From SOKG01 sp964502665 (GTDB taxonomy: Bacteria; Chloroflexota; Dehalococcoidia; SZUA-161), in NCBI GenBank assembly GCA_964502665.1, contig CAZCXP010000003.1, positions 1-49,423 on the forward strand: DNA of 49,423 nt, in the 5' to 3' direction. The notes below the pieces were generated by a model. It had not been told where the DNA came from. It saw only the letters and a list, made by a program, of their open reading frames with translations, and made no database searches. The translations under genes were made by a program, and so were the position numbers. Shown here piece after piece: positions 19,401 through 26,983 of the stretch. How positions within the stretch are numbered: position 1 is the first letter of the stretch; every line of letters starts with the position of its first letter.

Positions 19401-22400
19401 GTAATCGTGCACCAGAGCGCCATCGCCCGAGGCGCCCTGTAGATATGTCAGCATGGTGTCCTTCTGGACATCCAGGAAGCGACTCATCAGGTGCTGGAAC
19501 TGCGTGACGACCTCGCCCACCAAACCGTCGGAGTGGACTGGCGCCCTCGCCACCGGCAGGCCCGCCTCCGATAGTGGAGCCGCAGGGCGGTTGGCTCCGT
19601 GAGATGATATTGCCGGCTCTGGAGGCTCCTGCGTCGCCGGCACCAGCGCCTCGGTCGCCCCACTCTGAGGCACGTTGACATGCAACGGTCGGTGCGCCTT
19701 TGGAGCAGACTTCTCAGCCATGGCCTCACTGAGCGGCCGGGCACGGCCGCCGTTCACCAGCCACGTGGTCGGCGGTAGCGGCTCCTCGCCGGTTTCCTTG
19801 TCAAGCGCCCTGAGGTCCAGCTCACGCACCGGTCTCCCTTCGTAGAGACGGTCGAGCCTGACAGGCACGCCGTGGGCGGCCAACTGCGCCAGCAGGTGAT
19901 GCAGCTGCACCAGGTTGTGGCGCCCACGCTGATCAGAGGCGACGGTCAGATGCGGCCGCTCGCCGAGAATCGTATCGACAAGCCTTGTCAGCACATTGCG
20001 CGGTCCTACCTCGACGAAGATGCGTGCGCCCGCGCCGTACATGGCATTGATTTCTTCGAGGAAGTTGACTGGCCGGATCAGGTGCTGGGCCAGTAGCTCA
20101 AGAATGGCTTCCGGCTCGTGAGGGTAGGGGGCCCCCGTCGTGTTGGAGAACACTTCCACTCGTGGCGGCGCGAACTTGATCGTCGATAGGAATTCGGCCA
20201 GCCTCGCCTGTGAACGCGCCACCAGTGGCGAGTGAAAGGCGCAGCTTACAGGGATACGGGTCGCCCTAATCTCACAAACCTCGCACTGTTGTACTACTTG
20301 ATCTATCAGCTCTTGCTCTCCAGAGACGACCGTCTGCTGCGGGCTATTGAGATTGGCTATGACCACATCCCCACTGATCTCCTCGAGCAGTGCTGCAACA
20401 GTCTCGCGGTCTGCTGCAACTGCCGCCATAGTGCCCGAATCGGGGCCGGATTCTTCTATAATGAAGCGGCCGCGCGCCTCGGATACAGCGAACAAGTCAT
20501 CCTCGCTGAAGACACCACCGGCGCAAAGGCCTACGAACTCGCCGTAGCTGTGACCACCCATATAGGACGCCTCAACTCCCAGGCTCTCCAACAGGCGGAG
20601 CATCGCCAGGTCGGCTGCACCCAAAGCGGGCTGCGCCACATTGGTCTGGGTGAGTGCCTCCTCATTGGCGCGTTCCTCAGCCTCAGTGAAGGTAGGCGGA
20701 GGGAAGACATAGCTGCTTAGAGACTCGGGCATCCGCTCTCTCAGGGCTTTGTCGGCCCTTTCGAAGCAGGTCCGCACTTCAGGGAACTGGATGGCTAAGT
20801 CGCCCAGCATGTTGACGTACTGGGAACCTTGGCCGGGGAAGAGGAATGCTATCTTGCCCTCAAAGGATAGCGGCTCCGCCGCAAAGTAGGTGCCTCTGGG
20901 GTCGTCCAGCCTGAGTTGCGTCGGGTCGGCCAGTGTCTCGCCCGCCCTGCCCAGCTTCTGACGCAGATCGTCAAGGGAGGTGGCCACGATAGCGAGGCAC
21001 AGCTTACCGTCTCCGACGTTGCTCGCCTCTTTGGAGAGGGTCCAGGCAAGATCGCGCAGCGAGGGCCTGGCACCTCCCGCCAGGGCCTTCTCGATAGGTA
21101 TGATCATTTCAAGAAGCGTCTCACGGGAAGGCGCCCGCCAGACAAACAGCTCGGACGGCCATTCTTGCAGTGGCGCTGGGAGGGGACGGTTGTCCACATA
21201 GTCGCCTGCATATTCCTCAACAACCACGTGGAAGTTGGTGCCGCCAAAACCGAAGGAGCTTACGCCAGCCCTCCTCGGGGCGTCACCACTATCGTGGATC
21301 CACGGGCGGGTCTCAGTGTTGACATACAAGGGTGTCTTTTCCAGGCTTAGCTTGGGGTTAGGCTCATCACAGTTAAGAGTGGGCGGCAAGACCTTGTGGT
21401 GCAGGGCCAGAGCCACCTTGATCAGGCCTGCGGCTCCGGCGGTGCTCTTGGTGTGACCAATCATGGACTTGACGGAGCCAAGGGCGCACCTCTGATGTTC
21501 ATCTCCCGCCGAATTGAAGAACTGGGTGAGCGCGGTCACCTCGGCCTGGTCCCCGGCAACTGTCCCTGTCCCGTGGCCCTCGATCAAGCCAACCGTCGCC
21601 GGAGGGATGTTGGCCTTGGCATAGGCGCGCTGAAGCGCCCGGATTTGGCCCTCAGGGTGGGGGGCGACCAGCCCTTTACTTCGTCCGTCGCTGGAGGCGC
21701 CGACGCCGCGGATCACCCCGTAGATACGATCGCCATCACGCTCGGCGTCGGATAGCCGCTTGAGGACGAGCGCAGCCACGCCCTCGCCGATGATGATGCC
21801 ATCGGCCTTAGCGTCATAGGGGCTGCTTCGGCCTGAAGGGGACAAGGTCCTCGTCTTGCTGAAACAAACATAGGAGAACGGGTTCTGTAAGGCGTCAATG
21901 CCGCCGACGACGACCACATCGCTGCCATGGCCGTCCAGCTCATTGACCGCTATGTGCACCGCAGCCAGTGAGGAGGCGCATGCGGCATCTACAGTGCAGT
22001 TCACGCCCCCGAAGTCAAATCGGTTGGCCGCCCGCCCGGCAGCGACATTCATCAGGACGCCGGGAAAAGAATCGTCCGTCCATTCCGGTAATATGCCCTC
22101 CAACCCGGACACAATCTCCGACGCCGTATCTCCGAACAGCATTGGCAGGGCAGAACGAACAATGTAACCAACTGCTACATCTCCCGCTCCGCCACCAGCG
22201 CCCAGGATGATAGAAATGTGCTCCCTGTCGGGGGCCCTCTCTGAGTACCCGGCGTCCTTTAAGGCCGCCCGGACCACCTCGAGGGCAAGCAAGTGCACGG
22301 GTTCGATTGACGGCAAGGAGTTGGGCGGCATGCCGTACGACACCGGGTCGAATGGCACATCATCCAGGAAGCCGCCCCATTTGGAGTACATCTTGTCCTT

Positions 22401-24650
22401 TGCCTTGGGGTCCGGATCGTAGTACGCCTTCCAGTCCCAGCGTTCCCCGGGGACTTCCCTAATACAATCAACCTTGTTGAGGATGTTCTCCCAGAAGGTT
22501 TGTAGGTCGGGTGCCCCTGGAAGAATACAGCCCATGCCAATAATGGCGATCGCCGAAGGTTTAATGCTTGGCCTGCGCTGATTTCGTCCAGCATCAGCAG
22601 GGAGCGATCGCAGCCTTTGCGAGCCCTCCGCGGCGACTTCGTGATGAAGAGTGGCTATACTACAAATCCGATCGCGCAGGGTAGCGACCTGTCCGATCAT
22701 GTATGTTCCCTGCAAACGTTGCTCTCGCTCGTTCACCTGGGTGAATTCTGGCGCTCCTGCTTCTCGTCCAAACAAGGGATTTCGAGCGAGCCCTTTAGAT
22801 GCGATACGCAGTCGACCGACGTTCATGTCTTCCAGGATATCGCGCGTCTCCTCCGTGGGCACACCCGCTCTCAGCAGCTCTCGTTTCTTTTGCTCGAAGC
22901 TCTTGACATAGGGCGTATCCGCGACGCGAGTGGAGTGGCCCGGTCCGCTCTCGAGGAGGACCGTCTGTGAGCAGTGAACTGCTTCGTGCTGGTAGCACTT
23001 GCAGATCGCTCCAGCATCAACTGCTTCTTCAGTAAATAGATAGGCGGTGCCCAGCAAGACGCCCACCCGCACATCGCGCTCTACCAGAGGCGCTGCTATC
23101 GTCGCCACCATTGATGATGAGAGAGCGTCGTGGATACCCCCCGCGAATAGGACCTGGCAAGACGAATCACCATTGTTTTGGTCGAGCCACTCTAGGAGGA
23201 CGTCGACCAGGGTCTCCCATAGCACAAAACTGGAGCGCGGCCCCACATGCCCTCCACACTCCCGGCCCTCAAAGACGAACGCGCGGGCTCCCTCCTGGAG
23301 AAACAACTTGAGTAACCCTGGCGAGGGGACATGAAAATAGCAGGGGACGCCTTCTTGTTCCAGGACCCGGGCCTGGTCGGGCCGGCCCCCAGCAATAAGC
23401 GCGAATGGTGGGGGCCACGCGCGGATGACCGCTAGTTGCTCTTGGAGAATCTCCGCAGGGGCGAATCCCAGGATGCCAATGCCCCACGGCCTGTCACCTA
23501 GCTGCGATCGTGTCTCTTCTAGGAGCGTCTTCACTTCCTGGCCACGCATCAGCCCCAGGCCCAGGAAGGGGAGTGCCCCATTTTCTGCGACTTGAAGGGC
23601 AAATTCCGCATTGTCGCTGACACGTGTCATCGGTCCCTGGACGATGGGATAGCGGGTGCCATGTGACCGCGCCAGCGGGGAGCCTTCTTCTAGCGGGCAG
23701 AACGTCCGCGCCATCTGGCAGTGATCTTCGATGGCCTTCCACATCCCGTCCAGAATGCCGCCAACAGTGCGAAAGCGTTTGGCTAGGGAGGCAGCAAGGG
23801 TGGCATCCTGGCCTAGAAGCAATACGCTTCGGTCTGTGGAGTCCCACCCGACCCGTTGCCTTAGAGCCGTGCGCCACTCGGCAATGGTCTCAGCCTGTGG
23901 CCGCCCGGCATCGCTGAGCGCTGCTTCCAGTTCCCGCAATTCTATGACTGTGGAAGCCCCGGGCTGGGCGTACACCCTGCACACCTCTCCCAGTGAGCTT
24001 CCCAGGCAGGCCGTCTCGCTGCCATCCATGATGCCGATCTTAGCCTTGACCGTATTGGGAAGAGGCGACTCGCGTGCTAGAAGGAGTTGGCTATCTAGCA
24101 CGACCCCTGCGGCGCCGGCTACATAGCAGGCGGCAGCGGTATGCAGACCGATCCCGCCGTGGACCCAGATGGGTAGCTTCAGGCGCGCCAAAAACTGCTG
24201 TAGTAGAATAAAGGAGGTTTGTTCGCCCACCCGCCCCCCCGCTTCATGTCCCTTGGCGATTACTCCGTCGGCGCCGGCCTCTTCGCCTGCCAGAGCCTCT
24301 TCGAGACAGGTCGCCTCGAGGATGGCTCTGACACCCAGGTGACGTAGCATCTCCACCTGGGCCTGAAGCCGGTTCGGATCGCTGGGGGTAAGGATGACTA
24401 CACGCAGCCCTTCCGGTAGCGAGGAGACCACCTCAGCCAGCATACCGCGTTCATCTCCCGCCACCTTGATTCCAAATTCGTTGCGGGCATGTTGCGCCAG
24501 CTTGGCGACAGCATCGAGCGCAGCCCGCGCATCGTCAGTGTACTCCAAATCTAACACCCCAAGCTCGCCAGCGCGACTGGCAGCAATAGCCAGAGACGCG
24601 TCAGGAAGCCCCGATGGTGTTATCGCTACCAATCGAAAGGCTGATGGCAT
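16419..24650 (-). CDS. Giant Pfa/Hgl-like type I PKS: two NMO/PfaD-like barrels-KS-AT-ACP-KR-DH
   Basis: 2743 residues from the ATG at 24650, chosen because AGGAGG stands 5 bases before it; two earlier starts (ATG 24674, TTG 24680) lack such a site. Residues 1-310 and 330-660 are two nitronate-monooxygenase-like FMN barrels: GHEAGGRVG near 140; YPIVQGPMTRVS near 330 and ECGGHVGPRSSF near 460, the family of PfaD enoyl reductases. Then KS about 697-1115 (Cys891, His1026, His1066), AT about 1265-1580 (Ser1368 in GHSYGEF), one ACP (Ser1822), KR about 1920-2440 (GGARGIT near 2155, Tyr2347), and DH from about 2455 with HxxxGxxxxP at His2478 and a late DCALQ (DxxxQ). It is the first gene of the operon; the next PKS starts 22 bases downstream. 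Together they supply every step of a reducing, iterative acyl-chain synthase. Confidence 0.9.
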   Translation of the reverse strand: MPSAFRLVAITPSGLPDASLAIAASRAGELGVLDLEYTDDARAALDAVAKLAQHARNEFGIKVAGDERGMLAEVVSSLPEGLRVVILTPSDPNRLQAQVEMLRHLGVRAILEATCLEEALAGEEAGADGVIAKGHEAGGRVGEQTSFILLQQFLARLKLPIWVHGGIGLHTAAACYVAGAAGVVLDSQLLLARESPLPNTVKAKIGIMDGSETACLGSSLGEVCRVYAQPGASTVIELRELEAALSDAGRPQAETIAEWRTALRQRVGWDSTDRSVLLLGQDATLAASLAKRFRTVGGILDGMWKAIEDHCQMARTFCPLEEGSPLARSHGTRYPIVQGPMTRVSDNAEFALQVAENGALPFLGLGLMRGQEVKTLLEETRSQLGDRPWGIGILGFAPAEILQEQLAVIRAWPPPFALIAGGRPDQARVLEQEGVPCYFHVPSPGLLKLFLQEGARAFVFEGRECGGHVGPRSSFVLWETLVDVLLEWLDQNNGDSSCQVLFAGGIHDALSSSMVATIAAPLVERDVRVGVLLGTAYLFTEEAVDAGAICKCYQHEAVHCSQTVLLESGPGHSTRVADTPYVKSFEQKKRELLRAGVPTEETRDILEDMNVGRLRIASKGLARNPLFGREAGAPEFTQVNEREQRLQGTYMIGQVATLRDRICSIATLHHEVAAEGSQRLRSLPADAGRNQRRPSIKPSAIAIIGMGCILPGAPDLQTFWENILNKVDCIREVPGERWDWKAYYDPDPKAKDKMYSKWGGFLDDVPFDPVSYGMPPNSLPSIEPVHLLALEVVRAALKDAGYSERAPDREHISIILGAGGGAGDVAVGYIVRSALPMLFGDTASEIVSGLEGILPEWTDDSFPGVLMNVAAGRAANRFDFGGVNCTVDAACASSLAAVHIAVNELDGHGSDVVVVGGIDALQNPFSYVCFSKTRTLSPSGRSSPYDAKADGIIIGEGVAALVLKRLSDAERDGDRIYGVIRGVGASSDGRSKGLVAPHPEGQIRALQRAYAKANIPPATVGLIEGHGTGTVAGDQAEVTALTQFFNSAGDEHQRCALGSVKSMIGHTKSTAGAAGLIKVALALHHKVLPPTLNCDEPNPKLSLEKTPLYVNTETRPWIHDSGDAPRRAGVSSFGFGGTNFHVVVEEYAGDYVDNRPLPAPLQEWPSELFVWRAPSRETLLEMIIPIEKALAGGARPSLRDLAWTLSKEASNVGDGKLCLAIVATSLDDLRQKLGRAGETLADPTQLRLDDPRGTYFAAEPLSFEGKIAFLFPGQGSQYVNMLGDLAIQFPEVRTCFERADKALRERMPESLSSYVFPPPTFTEAEERANEEALTQTNVAQPALGAADLAMLRLLESLGVEASYMGGHSYGEFVGLCAGGVFSEDDLFAVSEARGRFIIEESGPDSGTMAAVAADRETVAALLEEISGDVVIANLNSPQQTVVSGEQELIDQVVQQCEVCEIRATRIPVSCAFHSPLVARSQARLAEFLSTIKFAPPRVEVFSNTTGAPYPHEPEAILELLAQHLIRPVNFLEEINAMYGAGARIFVEVGPRNVLTRLVDTILGERPHLTVASDQRGRHNLVQLHHLLAQLAAHGVPVRLDRLYEGRPVRELDLRALDKETGEEPLPPTTWLVNGGRARPLSEAMAEKSAPKAHRPLHVNVPQSGATEALVPATQEPPEPAISSHGANRPAAPLSEAGLPVARAPVHSDGLVGEVVTQFQHLMSRFLDVQKDTMLTYLQGASGDGALVHDYPASVAEAEPPALSAPATHVRPTDDSEIEAAEDLLNEEALAMRLVAIASERTGYPPQMIDLDADLEADLGIDSIKRVEILGILKQSFAQPEQLGVDLEKLSASKTLRAIIDSILASPDRRHEVQDTTAAPSCVRGISERAYEPHYEVTPQEEEAIQRFTLRVTETPLAAHARAPLSDRVLVLTDDQTGVAHSLANALSDQGCTVALVRTGSNVEEVEPGCYTGDLVSPQQVAQLVETIRQRQGPIGGLAHLLPLKQGLAFDEMDLAAWKERIQLDVKSLFLLSKALAAELEAAAGEGGGFLVAATSMGGAFGSDDATGPFFPGQGGVAGFAKTLALEWPEVRVKAIDLNPQEPVDVIAGHVLAEIMADDSQVEVGYDGSRRLILQPELAPVKQTEPPELAIDSSWVILVTGGARGITAEVARDLAERYRPTLLLVGSSPFPGAEDEETAGLNDPQQLKAVLIERMGRDGERVVPARVEEAYHRLLREREIRRNLAELERTGTRIRYYQADVRDEEAFGAIIDEIYSTYGSLDGVIHGAGIIDDKLVKDKTTDSFDRVFGIKAESVFILSRRLRPESLKFLVLFSSVSGRFGNRGQGDYAAASEVLNKVAVHLDRQWPGRIMSINWGPWMKGGMVSPEVQRQFDQRGIALIPPEVGRRRMDEELRHGRKGQVEVLIGGGWVAATPEGGDWPIAATLPLLAEKATLSRTATGVVEVCYPLDPARDLYLRDHCLDGRPVLPVAMAMELMAEAVLAGWPGFKVVGVRGLRVLRGIVVEEGLGPIRVVTKEHTPHSEEERTVEAAIVDSDGAGRLHYRATVDLRKYPTSSPSVQPTELQGAAPFPMSVEQAYRDLLFHGPLLQGIEHIEAAGPTGLSAILKPSSPQACLAGRSGDAWLLDPIVIDCALQLQVLWGRIHWDITSLPFGIEAYRQFAPLAGPYIRCEMRVRPNTAAPVIYADHYFFAADGQLLGILEGVEIVGSQGLNRVTGDHLRRAGSE

Positions 24651-24674
24651 CCGTACCTCCTGAGAATTAGACAT

Positions 24675-24884
24675 GACCAAAGCTAAGTGAGTGGGTGATC
24701 ACATGAGAACTGCTGGGAACTTCGCTAGCGTCACTGCGCAGGGCCTGGGGGTTGGGGGTGGCACGAGAGACCCCACCAGCTAGCGGGCCTCGCGAGGCAC
24801 CCTGTGATACCAACGATCTTATCCATCTCCGGTGTCTAGCAAGACTCATGCTTCTTGGTACTTGGTTCGGAAGGGGCCAAGCTT
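24675..24884 (-). promoter_or_regulatory. Structured leader of the PKS operon
   Basis: About 210 bases between the lipase stop and the PKS start. It holds a perfect 12-base palindrome GCCTCGCGAGGC (24787-24798) and, on the minus strand just downstream, a stem with arms GGTGG/CCACC around TCTCTCGTG. If the promoter at 24882-24910 is used, this is a long transcribed leader that could fold. I looked for T-box hallmarks; the core AGGGTGGNACCGCG is not present. A regulatory role is a guess. Confidence 0.3.
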
Positions 24885-24910
24885 CTAGGGAGCGCTCGCA
24901 ATAGTGTCAA
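24882..24910 (-). promoter_or_regulatory. Candidate promoter of the PKS operon
   Basis: On the minus strand, TTGACA (24905-24910) and TAGAAG (24882-24887) with a 17-base spacer. The pair overlaps the 3' end and stop codon of the lipase gene, so the PKS operon could be transcribed on its own or by read-through from the lipase. Confidence 0.4.
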
Positions 24911-25805
24911 TGTATTCAAATACGTAGCTCCCTATGCAAATATTCTCATGGTTAAGGTTCTCATCAACGAACAGCTCAGATGAATTATCTCCCGGCAGCT
25001 CGGCGCTGGTCACAGTGACAAGCCCATCGTTGTCACCGGAAACCTTCTGCAGATACCATCCAGTGAGCTGGAGTGGCGACCTCTTTGGGCCATGATCTGT
25101 GCCAGCCCCCCAATAGTAGTTGATATCATCGTCCTCCGTACGGCCATCGGTCAACAGCCGGAAGTTGCTCATGTAGTCGATTGTCGTGGTGTAGGTGCCG
25201 GGACCGCGAAGGCCGACCAATGCGGCTAGCAAGCTGCCGATCTTGGTCTCGAATGCGAGATCGGCAATCTCAGTACCCCAGTGGGGCGAGCTGAGGGTGA
25301 AGATGTTGCGCACATACGGGGCCGCTCCATAATAGACAACTGCTGCCTGGGCGTCGACGCCGCCCTTGGAGTGGGCGACGATGTCAACCGTATCTACGCC
25401 GTAGTGATCGGCGATGTCCTCGATTTGTCCGGCCAGGGTTGCGCCGTTAGCCCAGATCGTCCTCACCGGGAACCGCCCGCCGTCCTCATTGAGGGTGACG
25501 AATGCGGTGCGGTATCCAGCATTGTAGGCGGTGACGTACATGTCGTTAACGCCGTAGTGCTCCGTCTCCGACCACCAATCCTGGGCCAGGCCTCCAAATC
25601 CATGCACGAACACCAGCACCGGCAGATCCTCGCCGCCTCCTGGAGGCACGTCACCACAGTAGATATTGGCTCCCGCGCACGGGTGCGGCGGGGCCGGCGA
25701 CTGCGGAACCTCAACCGAAGCAACTCCGGGTGTCAGGCTTAACATCACAGCCAGGATGGCAACAGCGAACACAGTAGCAAGTGCTATCGTGCCTTTAGTG
25801 AACAT
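24885..25805 (-). CDS. Secreted lipase/esterase-like alpha/beta hydrolase
   Basis: 306 residues. An N-terminal signal peptide is clear (a Lys-containing start, then a long hydrophobic run to about residue 28, cleavage likely near GVASVE). The mature part has the lipase oxyanion motif VLVFVHGFGGLAQDWW and the nucleophile elbow AHSKGG with Ser146, a Ser-type elbow seen in triacylglycerol lipases and PGAP1-like esterases; SSPHWGTEIADLAF follows as in that group. A His near the C-terminus (NLNHENI) is the likely third catalytic residue. It probably hydrolyses lipid esters outside the cytoplasm. The ATG has GAGGAG upstream. It lies directly before the PKS operon on the same strand; a functional link is possible but not shown. 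Confidence 0.85.
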   Translation of the reverse strand: MFTKGTIALATVFAVAILAVMLSLTPGVASVEVPQSPAPPHPCAGANIYCGDVPPGGGEDLPVLVFVHGFGGLAQDWWSETEHYGVNDMYVTAYNAGYRTAFVTLNEDGGRFPVRTIWANGATLAGQIEDIADHYGVDTVDIVAHSKGGVDAQAAVVYYGAAPYVRNIFTLSSPHWGTEIADLAFETKIGSLLAALVGLRGPGTYTTTIDYMSNFRLLTDGRTEDDDINYYWGAGTDHGPKRSPLQLTGWYLQKVSGDNDGLVTVTSAELPGDNSSELFVDENLNHENICIGSYVFEYIDTIASAP

Positions 25806-25915
25806 CGCTAACTCCTCTCTCCTCTTGGCCCGGCGTTAGACGGAGGCCTCTTCCTGTCCATGCCGTCCTACAGCGCTGTGAGCCACAATATCCTATGTCT
25901 CTGCCAAAGTGGGAC

Positions 25916-25953
25916 ATTGTAATAGTATTGTAACGGTAGTAACAACAATGTAA
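25916..25953. repeat. Cluster of ATTGTAA-like heptamers
   Basis: ATTGTAA at 25916-25922 and 25927-25933 (11-base period, one helical turn) and AATGTAA at 25947-25953. They lie 111-148 bases upstream of the lipase ATG and could be an operator, or simply AT-rich promoter sequence. Confidence 0.3.
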
Positions 25954-26568
25954 TGGTACTAGCGGACTGTTCACGATAGAAACTCCTGCCCCCTGACGCT
26001 GCTATTATGCTGCTCCCTTGCCTCCACAGTCCGCCTTTTGCCATCCTTTCTGCACTGCGGCATCCCGAATTGCTAATGAGTACGAAAGTACCGCGGAGTA
26101 TCATTACACCACATAACAAATAGCCTGTCAAGTTCACCTATCTCGCTCTTTCTTCCCTTTTCTGCAGTTTCTCTGGCCATCTGTCTTTGACAGGCTGTCG
26201 GGGTGCTCCCCTGGGGAGGTGGCTGGTGTCAGGCACGTAAGGTGCAATTGGGTCAAAACGGGCTCATACCAGACGCAGGCGGGAATAAAAGCATCTTCCA
26301 GGAACATAGCCAGGGCCGACCGTTCCTGCTCCCCACTCGCTGGACGAATTTGCGCTGCACAATCACGAGGCCGGCAGTATCAACCAGGCGGGGTGGGCTG
26401 TACGGAGCTGTCGCCCCTGATTGATGATGAATGACTCTATCTCGTCAGTAAGTCTCACCTCGGTTCTCATTTTACCCCCCGAACGCACAGCGCCTATCAA
26501 GCGCTATGCATCAAAGAATTATTTCATCAACCCGTTAAGGGGTTTCAGGCAACCCCCGTCGCCTGCGA

Positions 26569-26623
26569 TCAAGCGCACTGCCAGAGAAGTCTCTGCCAGC
26601 ATATCTGACTCGATAGCAACGAT
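26569..26623. repeat. 55-base contig end, copy 1 (assembly overlap)
   Basis: Identical to 26724-26778 on the other side of the N gap. An exact 55-base repeat abutting both sides of a gap is the mark of two contigs overlapping by the assembly k-mer but left unmerged. Confidence 0.9.
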
Positions 26624-26723
26624 NNNNNNNNNNNNNNNNNNNNNNNNNNNNNNNNNNNNNNNNNNNNNNNNNNNNNNNNNNNNNNNNNNNNNNNNNNNNN
26701 NNNNNNNNNNNNNNNNNNNNNNN
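26624..26723. other. Scaffold gap (100 N), probably spurious
   Basis: Exactly 100 N flanked by identical 55-base ends; the true sequence probably contains the 55 bases once and no missing DNA. Confidence 0.95.
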
Positions 26724-26778
26724 TCAAGCGCACTGCCAGAGAAGTCTCTGCCAGCATATCTGACTCGATAGCAACGAT
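26724..26778. repeat. 55-base contig end, copy 2 (assembly overlap)
   Basis: Exact copy of 26569-26623; see that entry. Confidence 0.9.
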
Positions 26779-26922
26779 AATTGCTCCCCGGCTGCCGTAT
26801 CCTTCGTCCTATCTCCTTTCTGCGCTGTAGCGTCCCTTCGCGCTGCCCGACTTGGCGTAGCAGCTTGCCCCCGGGGAGAGGCTGACTCTACGAAGCAAAA
26901 TTGTCGGGGGGCTGGGTATACC

Positions 26923-26951
26923 TTGACAGACCTGCCTCTGGGCATTATTGT
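26923..26951 (+). promoter_or_regulatory. Promoter of the acyl-CoA ligase-livGF operon
   Basis: TTGACA at 26923-26928 and TATTGT at 26946-26951 with a 17-base spacer, giving a short leader of about 25 bases before the ATG at 26984, which also carries an AAGGGGG site. It is one of the clearest promoter-like sequences in the window. Confidence 0.6.
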
Positions 26952-26983
26952 TTGGTCTACTGAAAGTGAACTGAAGGGGGCAT

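Larger units (their letters stand above)
25806..26983. other. Long intergenic region with gap, no convincing gene
   Basis: About 1.18 kb. It contains ATTGTAA-type repeats near the lipase start (25916-25953), a 100-N gap with duplicated 55-base flanks, and a promoter for the ligase gene at the right end. The middle part (about 26000-26560) has only short open frames in all directions and no recognised homology, RNA or insertion-sequence ends. Confidence 0.5.

Noticed and set aside
10868..24650. Enediyne biosynthesis locus
   Set aside because: Although one PKS ends in DH-PPTase, KR and DH are on separate proteins, the KS is Pfa/Hgl-like, and no thioesterase of the TEBC type or other enediyne cassette genes are adjacent.
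24675..24884. T-box riboswitch in the PKS leader
   Set aside because: AGGGTG and CTCTCGTG are present on the minus strand and recall a T-box, but the core AGGGTGGNACCGCG and a convincing specifier stem are absent.
26569..26778. Direct repeat as an attachment site or insertion-sequence end
   Set aside because: The repeats abut the N run exactly and have the same length (55) as at the other gap, so they are an assembly artefact.
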